Assembly (NCBI RefSeq): GCF_037975245.1
Contig: NC_092570.1
Coordinates: 577,501 to 641,500 of the forward strand
DNA: 64,000 bases
Direction: 5' to 3'
From: Apostichopus japonicus
Taxonomy: Eukaryota; Echinodermata; Holothuroidea; Aspidochirotida; Stichopodidae
Positions 1 through 12,351 of the stretch are shown piece after piece. The notes under the pieces are model-generated. The model did no database searches. It was not told where the DNA came from and worked only from the letters and a program-made list of their open reading frames with translations. A program made the position numbers and the translations under genes. The stretch's first letter is position 1. Each line of letters opens with the position of its first letter.

Positions 1-3000
1 CCCGTGTCTGCACTAAGAGTTACGATCTAGATAATACCGATGACAAAAAGAAAGTAAATCTGTTGAAGAAAGGAGTGCTCTTTAACTATCAGCACCACTG
101 GTAAGCAATAATTGTAAAATTTTGTTTCTGATACAAAATTGAGTCATAGCTTACAGTAGGTTCACCATGAATGTAGTTTTCACTGGCCTGTGATCACATT
201 CCTTGGTGACTTACAGAGAACATTGTGAAATACTGTACTTGATCTCCTTTGATGAATAATATGGCATGTTTAATTCTTTTTATGTGACAAATGTTGTACA
301 AGGAGAGCAAGCTAGGTCATCACATAAAATATCTTTCATGAAGTACTTCTCCATGCAGCTAGGTCAAATAGTCCAATTATTGCTACCTTTTTATTGGGAG
401 GGGGGGGGGTTCATGGTAAGCAGCTCTGTCATATAGGTTAATGATATTGATGTGGGATGATTTTGATTTAAACTATAAGTTGTAAATATCTTGAGTACTA
501 CAAATGCAAGACTATGAAAAAAAACTCATCTGTACTTATTGGTGTTACCACATGGCAAATATTCTTGGACACTTTTTAATATTTTGACGAGGAAGTGTTA
601 CTAGTTGATGGGGGATGGTGGCTGTGATAGGTACACCATGTACAGTATGTTTGAGCTGAAGAAACATTTTAAAGACAACGATAAAGACACCGATACTCCT
701 ACTCATACTCTGTTGTTTGATTCTGAGGTCCAGTAACTCAGTTGGCTGAGTAAATGTCAACATAGTGTGCATTCGTAGTCAAGAATATGGCACAACATTG
801 CATGTTTTTGTATACTCTGGTAAATTTCCAGGATCATCGACAACATGCCTGTTACTTGGTGTTATGATGTGCAGACAGAGTATCCTGATCAAGAAGTTTC
901 CCAGCAGTACTGCTCGCCAGGGTTTCCTGTTGGGTGCTTTGTTGATGGCGAAGGCCATCGTAAAGATGCTTGTGTCATTGATGTAAGTCACAAAGGGTCA
1001 CGCTTCTCAAGGAGTGTTTGATTGGTTAATAATTTGGGTCCAGCTTCTTGCCAATCTAGCTGTCCGATAGTGTAATGAAAGTTAGACATTTACGATTGCT
1101 TACAGGTACAAGAAATTTTACAAGAGGACACTTTGTGTGACCCTCAGATTCCACCGTCTTTGCCTTGGGCATGTTCTTAGTAGCAAATCAAATGGAGGGG
1201 GGGGGGGGAAGGGCATGAGAATAAATCATAACTGAAATAAATTAAAGGCAATAATACTTTACTGGATGCCATATATTTGTAATTTACTTGCTGCTTACAA
1301 GAGTGGTTGTTCATGTTCTATGGATTTGTGTTAGAGGGATGATATTTTTTTAAAGGTCTTGTCTGATCATCAGAGGTAACTAACATTTGATTGAAACTTG
1401 ACAAAGAATGCCAATGTTGCACATTTATATACAAATAAGCAGTTTCCAATAAAAGACTTGTTCAATTACTAATTATACAAACTCTAGAAACTAATGTGGT
1501 TTACATTATACATATTAGGTTCAAGTCTGAAACCTTGTTAAAAATAGTAAAACTGGCATGAACCTCATACTTATGTATATTATGTGGATCCAAATAACAA
1601 TTGTTTTTGTGGATGTCAGAGGTCAGTAGAAGTCACAGAAAACCTTGTGCAATGGATAATTTTACCAAGAATGGATCAAACATGATCTTTAGATGATACC
1701 AAGTAGATACTTGGTTTCTTTTAATGTTAGTTGAGTTAGTTGAATTCAATACCCATATATCCTTGTTATTGACTATACACCTATGACTGTCTCCCATTCA
1801 GCAACGTTACGGAGTAAAGAGCAGCTATTACATCTTTAACCATGTGAACATTGAAATTGAATATCATCCCGTTGTTAAAGAGGCCGGCAAAGACTGGGAG
1901 GTCGCCAGGCTCGTTCGGGCCAGAATTACACCATTCAGGTAAGACTGTCAGATCCTATATCGTTGCATTCTGGGTAAAATTTAGTATTTGTAGTTTGCAT
2001 AGCAGTTGAGAGGTCTATGAGAACTAGTTTCGGTTCTGTACTCACAAATGGGCCTAGGTAAAATATAACAAATTTTGAATGCACATCTTTCTTAAATGTG
2101 TAAGTCTTGTAACTGGATCTCCTTCTAACAGGTGCTGGGTGATTGGTTGTGACTTATTTCACAGGGAAGTAGGCTTGTCAGTCAACAGAATAACAAGGTT
2201 GTCAAACAAGATAGTAACATAGAAATGCTGCTGGGCACCACTGTGGTTACGTCTCAAAATACACAAACCCAAAGTATTTTCAATGTATAAAGTTACAACA
2301 AATGGAATCAAGGGGTCTTGGAATCCTACTAAGTGCAAGTAGATCACAAAACTATTCCTTCATGCAGTGAAAGATGTTTTTATTTGGCAATATGCATCAA
2401 TTAGAAATAAAACCAATTTGTGAGACAAACCTTTCAGAATCAAGTGGAATCTGTTATGTTTCATTATGCAGTAATGTTATTAGTGAAAAAAAGTTTGCGT
2501 CCCAGGGGCGCAAGCCCCCGAAAAAGTTTGCGTCCCGTAAAAAAGCTTGCGTCCCAATCAAAACCAATTACGTTTATTGTATGATCTACTGTTACTAATA
2601 CTAGTGTAGTATCACAGCCTATACTTTGTGAAAGTTATACACAATATAGGGCAGAAATGCTCAGGGCCTTAACTTTTCTATTTTTCAGGGGCGGCCGGGG
2701 GCGCCCCTCCTTTCAGCCACCCTGCCGTTTCAATCCATTTTTACCCCCAGTCCCCCCCTCCATCCGTCCTTCTACTTCCCTACTCGCCAACTCCGGAGTA
2801 GATCAGTGCTTTGACCTTGCAGCGATTCCAACAAACAACTCTTCAAAAATCCCAGTACCTTCAGTGTGCATATCTCTGGCTAAATTCCACAGTTCACTGT
2901 ACTACTGCATGTACATGCCTGTTCGAGCTTCATTTTCAAATACACATGCGCAAATCCTTAAAATCTGATCCAACATTTATCCTGGCTCTTTGCAAGCAAT

Positions 3001-6000
3001 CATCTATACAAAAATTACTGTTGGTCTATGTGAATAGTTTTTTAGGCAATGTAGATTTAAAAAAAAATCAGTTCAATGTTCTAAAGTACAGTAGTTTACT
3101 GTTTACACACGAATGTTGCGCCAAAATAACATTTACTGAAGCACATGGTTAATTGGACTGCAAAATTTTTTGCAACAGAAACTACTGATGGTAAGAATGC
3201 ACATTTTACATTAGCAACTATTAATACAGAGAGAAGAAACATACTGTGAGCTGAAATATCCTGTTCAGGATCAGAGATGTTAGCTTCCCACAAAATTCAT
3301 AGATTGTCTCCACTCATTAACATTTTCTGATCAAAACAGTGATTCAAATATGACGAAGCCTCTTCGTTGTCAAAAGGTATACGTACAGTACTGTATGTGA
3401 CAAGGCGTAACGTTATGATATTGGAGTGCACACACATGATAGCCTGTACCGCTAAAAATTTCAATATCTCTATGCAGGGGAAAGTAAGTTGCAAGTAATT
3501 GTTGTTTAATAACATACTCCGTGTTCACTGAGCACTACAGGTGCAAGAATTTTCACAGACAATGGATGGGGACTTATAACCAATCAAATCACGCAAATTT
3601 TGGAAAAGCATCATTGTCTATTTTTAGCATGAAAATCTCCGTAATGGGGTGTTGTTAACCCTGTACCTTGCGGTTGATTGTTATGATATATTTATTTTCA
3701 AACAAATTCAATGATCTGTTGGAGTAGGAGAACTTTTGCTTCTTGTAGGAAGAAGTTGTGGTTTTTGAAAAGAAATAATGTTCATTCCAAAATGTTTTTT
3801 TGACAGTTTTGTTATGTTTTCGTTGACCTAGTTGTGAGTGTGTACTTGGGGCTTGTTTCTCAAAAAAAAGTTTGCGTCAGCGGGACGCAAACAATTTGAA
3901 GATTTTGTGTCCCTGGCCAAAACATTGCGTCCCGGACGCAGAATCCTGCGTTCGTAACAATGCTGATTATGTAACATTTAATTGCTGTTATATTATAAGA
4001 GGGTCTCTTACCTTCTTCATTTGCTAACATACTTTGATGAATAATCAAGTTTATTATGTTACTTGCTACATTTGTTCACCAAATTTATGCTCAAAGCTGC
4101 AATTTGAGAATAATATTGTTTGATTTCTGTGTTTGTTTTTTCACAGTGTTGTTCAAGATATGGAAGCAGATGGTAAAGTTAAGGGCTGTGGTATTGCTCA
4201 GGACAGCAAAATTGGTGGTGGCATCTCTTTCCCTGCACAAGGTGCTGAACCACAGATTAAAAAAGTAGAAATTACCTATACATACAACATTACTTGGAAG
4301 GTTAGTGTAAAGTTACATTTGATTTAATGTAAGTTAAGCTGGCAGTGTTTACCCAAATTGAGCAGTATTCGGTTATTAGTATACAAGTATTACATGAGAT
4401 GGTATTGTAATTTGTTAACTGAAAAGAGACTGGTTGTACTTGACATCAGAACTTCTCTCACCCTAATATACATGTTAACAGTAACATCAGTCTATTTAAT
4501 GGTATATTGTGACTGAAGTAAGTTGCTGGGTATTGGAAGAACAAATCAAATCTCGAGCAAAGGGCAGGATATTGAGTTTGTACTTTCGACTAATAGTGTA
4601 GAATATCTTTTTTCTTCGTAACATACTTTAAGATTACTTTTCCTCTTACTGTTTCTTCTGACCCTTGTAGCAAGCTAATTGAGAACTCCTGCATTACAGT
4701 GTGTCTGCTCTTGTTTGGTTGTAGCAGAAGATAAATTGTATTGGATCCTCAAGTAGATGGTATAGAGTCAGGGCACAATCCCAGCTTGAATTTAATAGGT
4801 CCATGTAGAGGTAGTGACAGCTGAGCATTATTTTGGCATATTTAACTGTCATTGTGTTGGTGTGTATTGATTTAATCCATGAAAAACACAAAAGCCACAA
4901 TCAGCAGCATATTAACTTTGGTCCTCTTTTTGACATCTGCCACGCACTGTCTTTTTTTCTATGTACATCAGAAGCTCTTCAAAACTTATGTTAACATTTT
5001 TTTCTGCTGCCTCTTTGCAGGAAAATAAAGATACTTTTTGGGCTTCTCGATGGGACTATGTTCTTGAGTCCATGCCTCACACAAGAATACAGTGGTTCAG
5101 GTAACAATGCTGTATATATGACAATATTGTACCTAAATACTGTATGGTCAATAATTGGTTTATTTAAAGCAGCTTCTGGGTGTTAAAATTCTACAGCTAC
5201 CTGAGCTGTTTCTAACAGTCCTTTCATTTAAAATACTAACTTAATTGAAAGAAGTAGCCTTTTTGCTTCAATTGTTAACTGTCATTTAAGATCAAGCTGT
5301 AAGCAGGATATCTCAGAGTGACTTGTATTCAATATATCTCAACATGAGTATCTTGTAAGCAGGGTATCTCAACGTGAGTACCTTGTAAGCAGGATATCTC
5401 AACGTGAGTACCTTGTAAGCAGGATATCTCAACGTGAGTATCTTGTAAGCAGGATATCTCAACATGAGTACCATTGAAGCAGGATATCTCAATGTGAGTA
5501 CCTTGTAAGCAGGATATCTCAATGTGATTGTCTTGTAAGCAGAATATCTCAACATGAGTACCTTGTATTCAGGATATCTCAACATGAGTATCTTGTAAGC
5601 AGGATATCTCAGCGTGAGTACCTTGTTTTCAGGATATCTCAACGTGAGTACCTTGTAAGCAGGATATCTCAACGTGAGTGCCTTGTAAGCTGGATATGTC
5701 AAGAAGTAAAACTGATATGTAATATGTGGATGTCCCAAATTGAGTAGATAAACTCTATTGCTTTTAGTGTATGTCAAAGGCCAGCAGAAGTCAATGCCTG
5801 TAAATCTTGTGAAAACGACATCTGAGAAATGGAAACTTGGATGGATTTCTTAGTAAAGCATGTAGCTCAATATTACTGAGATAAATCCTGTTACTTTAAG
5901 TGTAGGTCAAAGGTCAAGCTGAAAGTCAAGAAAAGCAAGATATTGCAAGAAGGGAAATTGAGATGAACTGTTCAGGTCGATAGGGACTTAAGTTTTGGAA

Positions 6001-6985
6001 ACTTTGTAAACATGGTAACTCAAGATAAAAATCTCTTGAAAATTGCTTCATAAAATGTTCATCTCATTGCTTAACCCAAGCCTCCACTGAAGCATTTCTG
6101 TTGGGTGGAGGCACTTCCCATATCTGCCCGTAACTAGAATTACTTATCATTGATAAGTACATTTTTTTCTGTACCTTTTCTTACACTTTGTTGTCTTCCA
6201 TCAACAGTATCACAAACTCTCTGGTGATTGTTGTGTTTCTTACTGGTATGGTAGCCATGATTTTGATGCGCACCCTTCACAAGGACATTGCTCGCTACAA
6301 TGAAATGGACTCGGTAAGTTCTTGCCTGCAGGTCAATTTCTGATATGGTGAAAAGCTCAAGGATGAACTTTTTTTTGCCAATTCAGGGAAATTCACCATG
6401 TCTGTTACAATATTGGTACCTTTAGTAACTCTTATGCCTCAACAGTGGTCATGCAGTTTTCTTTAATAATTGAATCTAAGAAGGACCCGTTCAACATACA
6501 ATTCCTACAATTAATTTCTTCTTCATTTTAATCTTTAGGAAGAAGCTCAAGAGGAATTCGGCTGGAAACTTGTCCATGGGGATGTTTTCCGTCCTCCCAG
6601 GAAAGGAATGCTGCTATCTGTGCTCCTGGGTACTGGCTCACAGATCATTGTTATGACCTTCATCACTCTATGTGAGTATTATGTATATACAAGGGAGTAG
6701 GGAAGATGAGGAAAAGGAGGGGAGGAGGGGAGGAAGGCAAAACCAAAGCAGGAAGGGGTAGAGAGGGTTGAGGGAGGGAGAGCAATAGGAGAAGGAAGGG
6801 TGGAGATGGTGGTTAGTGGATGAAAGCCATGGCAACTATCCACCATTTATTAAGCAGAACTTAACTTCTCTTCTTCAGAATGTAAACTTCACTTGCATCT
6901 TTTCTTTGCTCCAGATTTTCAGCTAATGCATTACATAATGTACAATGGTCATTGAATAGGAATTTCCTCAGTTCTGTTTACACAT

Positions 6986-7040
<55 letters not shown>

Positions 7041-10000
7041 AATAAATATACATATATATATAAATATATATATTTATTAATATATATTAATAGATATTAA
7101 TACATATATAGCACTGTATCCAAATTACACTAGCTTTAGCTTTAGTGTGTAGTTACACTATTATCAGTCTTTTGCTGTTTGCAGTAATTTGTTTAAGACA
7201 TCTATTGCCTTCAAGGTCTCTTTACTTTTAGTGGTCCACAGTCTTGGTATTATTTTGTAGGCTAGTAGCGCTATTGACAAACTAAGGTTTGACTAATCTT
7301 TAAGATAATGCCATAAAGTGGAGGTGTACTACTTTCTCCAGTCATCAAAGCCAAACTTTCAAATGGGTGAATTGGCAAGCATATTTTTCTAAGCCTGTTT
7401 GAATTTACATACTAGTGTTTGATATATCGATTAACTCTCCTTCACCGTTTTGTTTTACATCTTACCTGCTGACTTGATACCGTTTATAGTGATTGTTTTA
7501 GTGTCTGTATATTATTTTCACATGTATATTTCATATGCATTACCTGTGTTACCTGTATAATTATCCGAGAATACTGTTTTAAATTAGCTGCGTTCTGTCC
7601 ATCTTCTACCTGCAGTGTTCGCTTGCATCGGATTCCTCTCCCCAGCTAATCGCGGTTCCTTGATGACTGCTTCTCTCTTCATCTATGTCTTCCTTGGGTT
7701 CTTAGCTGGCTACGTAGCTGCAAGGATGTACAAGAGTAAGCAAGCTCATTTCATGCAGACTCTGTTCCATAAACCCCCTAACCAGTAAACCCCCCCTGGC
7801 ACCCTGCCTGGCTGATCACAAACCAACTCAATTTGAGAACGTCATTATGTGGAAAATTGTTGAAAGTCAGGCAGTGTGCATTTACTACCACTTATGAAAA
7901 GTGTGCCAGTTTTTTAAGTTTTGTCAGGAAAACTGAACATAATGGACTGGCAGTCAATTGTTATTCATGATTAAAAGTGTCTTAACAATTGTAACCAATC
8001 ACAGAAAAACACAATAGAGAAATATGTAAAAGTAAAATTTATACTTTGAATGCTTTGTTTCCCTTCACAGCGTTTGGAGGAGAACGTTGGAAGTCCAACG
8101 TACTGCTGACAAGTTTCCTGATCCCTGGAATAGTCTTCGGCATCTTCTTTGGCCTCAACCTCATACTTTGGGGAGAGGGCAGTTCAGCTGCCATCCCCTT
8201 CTCTACCCTGATTGCTCTATTGGCCCTCTGGTTCTGTATCTCCACCCCTCTTATTTTCATCGGATCATACTTTGGTTTCAGGCAAAGAGTGAGTATTATC
8301 ATTAATGAAATAAAGGGAAAGGAAACAAATCAGTTTTAATTACCAGCCACTGAAAACATGTAATATTATCTAAAGTAAGGGGACCATATGTTTCTCCTAC
8401 AAACACTGATGTAGATAATTGACCATCTCATGTGAACATCATGGGGTAGTATGTACTAAAGGCATCTCAGTATAGTAACATGTTGTAAGGATTGTCATAT
8501 ACCCAGGTTTATGTAAAACATCCTCCAGAAACAAGCACATTGACTCAATATATATTTATTTGAGCCCTTTTTAACAATATCAGGAATAGTAATGATCTGT
8601 GGACAGTCATTGAAAAGTTGGGAACTGTCCCTGGAATCAAAGTTGGGGACTGTCCCAGAATCAAAGACATCTGGTCACATTAATCTAAAGCATATGAGCA
8701 AATTGTCAAGAAAATGACACATTTATGGCCTGCAACTTTATCATATTTGACAATGGCCCTGTCTTACTGCTTGGTGTGTAGATAATGATATATCTGAAAC
8801 CTTTTGCTTAGTTTATATTTGAGAATGGCCCTGTCTTACTGCTTGGTGTGTAGATAATGATACATCTGAAACCTTTTGCTTAGTTTATATTTGAGAATGG
8901 CCCTGTCTTACTGCTTGGTGTGTAGATAATGATATATCTGAGACCTTTTGCTTAGTTTATATTTGAGAATGGCCCTGTCTTACTGCTTGGTGTGTAGATA
9001 ATGATATATCTGAGACCTTTTGCTTAGTTTATATTTGAGAATGGCCCTGTCTTACTGCTTGGTGTGTAGATAATGATATATCTGAAACCTTTTGCTTAGT
9101 TTATATTTGAGAATGGCCCTGTCTTACTGCTTGGTGTGTAGATAATGATATATCTGAGACCTTTTGCTTAGTTTATATTTGAGAATGGCCCTGTCTTACT
9201 GCTTGGTGTGTAGATAATGATATATCTGAAACCTTTTGCTTAGTTTATATTTGAGAATGGCCCTGTCTTACTGCTTGGTGTGTAGATAATGATATATGTG
9301 ATACCTTTTGCTAAGATTTGGGAGATACCAGTGTTCCAAAGTTGTGTTAACAGGCCACCATATTGTAATATGTGATGTTATAGTGCCTACCGGGTGAAAC
9401 CTTTTAGTTGCCCTCTTTTCTTCTTGTCATGTCGTAGTATTTTATTATTTTTCTATCATTGTTGGACAACCGTCTCTATTAGTTATCTATTACTGTTATC
9501 TATTACAGAGAATAAGTGTAATGAAAAATAAAGAAGATCATTGACATTTCAGGGATATATGTGAATGCGACTCATTGTTGATTATTTATTTAGAATTGCC
9601 CGAGTCTTCTGTACAAAGGAACGATGAAACATAAGAGTTGTCATTGTCCTTTACAGGTGGTTCTTATACCTCTGTACACAAATAAATCAACAAATAATCA
9701 CTGTGCCCAGAATCATATAATCCTCTTCTTTTAACTCATAGCCCATCGAGTTCCCAGTCCGCACCAACCAGATCCCTCGTCAGATCCCAGAGCAGACATT
9801 CTACACCATGCCAATCCCGGGTATCATCATGGGAGGTATACTCCCATTTGGCTGCATTTTCATTCAGCTGTTCTTTATCCTGAATAGCATTTGGTGAGCC
9901 ATTTATTGTCTTCCTCACAACATCTGTCATGCCCCCTTGCCGAAAGACAAAAGGAATCTATGTGATCGCAATGTTTACAATGCAAAGTAGATAGTCACAT

Positions 10001-12351
10001 ATTTGTGTACATATTTGTTTTGCTATTACTGTATCTGATCACTACTGATTTGAAAAAGGTGTTGGGGTCCCCGAATTTTTAGAATTGTTTCCAATAATTG
10101 ATTGCTTGCTGCTTTGAATTCCTTTGGTTAATAAATCCAGGGCTCTAGTGGCATAGTAGTCTATTTTTAGTTATGGTAAGTTGACAAATATTGGTGACCC
10201 AATGCAAAAGCCTACTTTTAACTTAAAACATCAAGTTGTTACTGTATTGTGATGTCATATCAACTAAACAATAAACTCTATCATTCCTTAAAAGCAGATT
10301 AAGAGGATCCTGGGGCACATATTGTCTAACGTGAGTCAGTTTATACTCTGTAAATGTGCTTTTAGCATGATGTATGAGTATGTGGTGGGATCCTTTAGAG
10401 TTTGGACAACCAACTCTCACTTGCGGACAACCTGCAAACTGGAAGTGGCATATTTTCATTAGAGCAATATCTACATTTCAACTTTCTTCAAAGTCAACTC
10501 TACATACAAAACCCCCGATTTTGTTTTTGTAAGTGATCATTGACATGTTGGTTTATTGATGAAGCTCTGTGTTGATTGCTTGCAGGTCCCATCAGTTTTA
10601 TTATATGTTTGGTTTCTTGGCGGTCGTCGCTCTTATACTCGTCATCACCTGCTCCGAGGCTACAATCCTCCTCTGTTATTTCCATCTTTGTACCGAGGTA
10701 AGTTTGGAGGCAACAAGCTCCTGAAGGTAGCTGATTTCACTCTTCCCCTGTGATCAAACACATAGTTAGCTCCAGTAACTAGGGCATGATCCATAACAAT
10801 GTTATGAAATCATCCTTTTGGCCTCTAAGGATGAAGCAAAGAAAAACTGTCTCATCAGAATGCCAAAAACAGTGTCCTATTTTGTGCTCATGTATATGTG
10901 TGTGCTCATGTACATGTGTGTGCTCATATACATGTGTGTGCTTATGTACATGTGTGTGCTCATGTACATGTGTGTGCTCATGTACATGTGTGTGCTCATG
11001 TACATGTGTGTGCTCATGTACATGTGTGTGCTCATGTACATGTGTGTGCTCATGTACATGTGTGTGCTCATGTACATGTGTGTGCTCATGTACATGTGTG
11101 TGCTCATGTACATGTGTGTGCTCATATACATGTGTGTGCTCATGTACATGTGTGTGCTCATGTACATGTGTGTGCTCATATACATGTGTGTGCTCATGTA
11201 CATGTGTGTGCTCATATACATGTGTGTGCTCATGTACATGTGTGTGCTCATGTACATGTGTGTGCTCATATACATGTGTGTGCTCATGTACATGTGTGTG
11301 CTCATATACATGTGTGTGGTGGAACTTGAGAAAATCAAACATCAAGTCGCTTATAACAGAGCAGTGTTGTTGTACACAAAACGTACTTTGTAATCCTGTA
11401 GTACTCTAAAAGTTTTGAACATGTTTCCTCATGCAGGACTATCAATGGTGGTGGCGCTCTTTCCTGACCAGTGGCTTCACAGCTTTCTATTTCCTGGTCT
11501 ATTGCCTCCACTACTCGTGGTCTCGTTTGGAACTGACTGGACTGGCAAGCCGCGTTCTATACTTCGGATACACTTTCATCATGGTCATGATTTTCTTCCT
11601 CTTCTGTGGTAAGTAGTCAAGCAAAAACATAACCGAACCGAAATTGAAATCCCATTTCTGATACCATGTTTCAGAGTGGGATGTACACAACACTTGTATT
11701 TCATTTTACATTTGTGTCCTACTTTCAACATGCATATAGCCAATGATAAGTAGCTAGAAACTGACTGAAGAAATTAAATACATTTTTGAAAGATGAGAGA
11801 TACCATTAGCTACAAAGTGGCCTCAAAAAAATACAAATATGTGACTAAGATGGAATGATGCAATTTTGTTCAACAATATCAGCTGTTAAATAGGAGAGGT
11901 GCAGCAGCTGCAAATCTCCCACAGAATGGCTGAATCAATAATAAACCATTGAGTAGTGCCTTCTGTTTGAAACTGCTGTGCATAAAAGATTGTCGTATGC
12001 AGCCTGGTTGCAGTGATGCTGCAGACCCCTCAGCATCTGACTTTTGACGTGATTTTTGATGCCAGAATCAATTAGTTAGCTTCATTGTGTACAAAAATGA
12101 CATTTCATACATATCTATGTGCATTTTTAATTTGTGAGCCATTTTCTTGCTAAGTGAGTGTTTGTACATATTTTTTGAATGAATTTATTGGCTCCTGTCC
12201 ATAATTGAGTGGTGTTAACCTCTCCCTGTAATTCTCAAAGTGCAATTTTCTTGATGTACTGCTGTATTGTCTTGCTTCTGCAGGTACCGTTGGTTTCTTC
12301 TCCTGTTTCTGGTTCGTGATGAAGATCTATTCTGTGATCAAAGTGGATTGA
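1..12351 (+). CDS. TM9SF2: TM9SF2-like nonaspanin, copy A (5' end outside window)
   Basis: Transmembrane 9 superfamily member 2 homolog, a multipass protein of Golgi and endosomal membranes. Visible coding exons: 1-100, 832-982, 1802-1938, 4147-4300, 5021-5100, 6208-6313, 6539-6671, 7616-7735, 8071-8288, 9742-9893, 10586-10697, 11437-11608 and 12284-12351. All junctions are GT-AG and phases join without a shift, giving 566 codons plus stop. The luminal part carries [15 protein letters not shown] and PGFPVGCF. Nine hydrophobic segments then run from exon 8 ([17 protein letters not shown]) to the C-terminus, with family blocks [46 protein letters not shown] and [13 protein letters not shown]. 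It ends in KIYSVIKVD, a KxD/E-type COPI signal known in this family. Exons 1-2 and most of 3 lie left of the window. It resembles the human protein, as I recall it, more than copy B does. TM9SF4 is less likely because the C-terminus reads like TM9SF2. Confidence 0.95.
2469..3965. mobile_element. 1.5-kb DNA-transposon-like insertion in intron 5 of copy A
   Basis: Copy B intron 5 has an uninterrupted ATTATGTAACATTTAATT site (near 28885). Copy A is split there by 1497 bases flanked by ATTATG on both sides (2463-2468 and 3966-3971), a 6-bp target duplication. The ends are imperfect inverted repeats (CAGTAATGTTA, and CAGCATTGTTA from the other end). Subterminal copies of GTTTGCGTCCC form CpG-rich hairpins at both ends (2490-2560 and 3868-3955). 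No transposase is seen, so it is non-autonomous. The CAG/CTG termini recall hAT elements, but a 6-bp duplication does not fit that family. Confidence 0.6.
2690..2960 (+). repeat. Dispersed repeat segment inside the intron 5 insertion
   Basis: A block beginning at gggcgcccctcc is also found inverted in copy B intron 5 at about 27940-28155. Both copies are readable in one frame with a shared peptide pattern (SLLANS, a CF pair, then TNNSSKI and VP). The similarity may reflect only DNA homology. Confidence 0.5.
5290..6060. repeat. 30-bp minisatellite and AGGTCA-type repeat relic, copy A intron 7
   Basis: About twelve 30-bp units (aagcaggatatctcaacatg plus agtaccttgt) cover 5326-5700. Downstream sequence contains gagtagataaactctattg, a tandem GGTCAAAGGTCA and tttgtaaacatggtaactcaa, all hallmarks of the dispersed family at 36.1 and 43.6 kb. 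Because 30 is divisible by 3, the array gives a long spurious minus-strand reading frame. Confidence 0.7.
6693..6815. repeat. Purine-rich tract, copy A intron 9
   Basis: Nearly pure G/A sequence (gaggaaaaggaggggagg and variants) follows exon 9. Such tracts can form triplex DNA. A homologous tract lies at 31512-31632 in copy B. Confidence 0.6.
6988..7106. repeat. TA microsatellite, copy A intron 9
   Basis: A run of about 24 TA dinucleotides is followed by degenerate TA/TAAA sequence. The homologous spot in copy B (31759-31856) also holds a TA array. Confidence 0.8.
8749..9312. repeat. 72-bp tandem repeat, copy A intron 11
   Basis: About eight units begin gagaatggccctgtcttact, with exact 72-base spacing (8821, 8893, 8965 and so on). 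Copy B keeps only about two diverged units near 34845-34990, so the array grew in copy A. Confidence 0.85.
10890..11318. repeat. 18-bp tandem repeat, copy A intron 13
   Basis: About 24 copies of tgtgctcatgtacatgtg, with a few CATATA variants. Each unit holds the palindrome CATGTACATG. Reading frames of 140-207 codons on both strands are artefacts of an 18-base period. Confidence 0.9.
12284..12351 (+). CDS. TM9SF2: TM9SF2 copy A terminal exon with KVD stop
   Basis: The last coding exon encodes [21 protein letters not shown], split here as [11 protein letters not shown] and [10 protein letters not shown], and stops with TGA at 12349-12351. The family normally ends at this point, leaving KVD as the free C-terminus. 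KxD/E C-termini of TM9 proteins are reported to bind COPI coat and keep the protein in the Golgi. Sequence just after the stop stays open in frame for about 28 further codons, which explains how copy B could gain a tail by one substitution. Confidence 0.9.

Noticed and set aside
5313-5777. 154-codon minus-strand frame of LRYPAYK repeats
   Set aside because: It is a translation of the 30-bp minisatellite inside intron 7 of TM9SF2 copy A.
10779-11409. Overlapping 140-207 codon frames on both strands
   Set aside because: They come from the 18-bp tandem repeat, whose period is divisible by 3; all six frames look alike and none has a domain.
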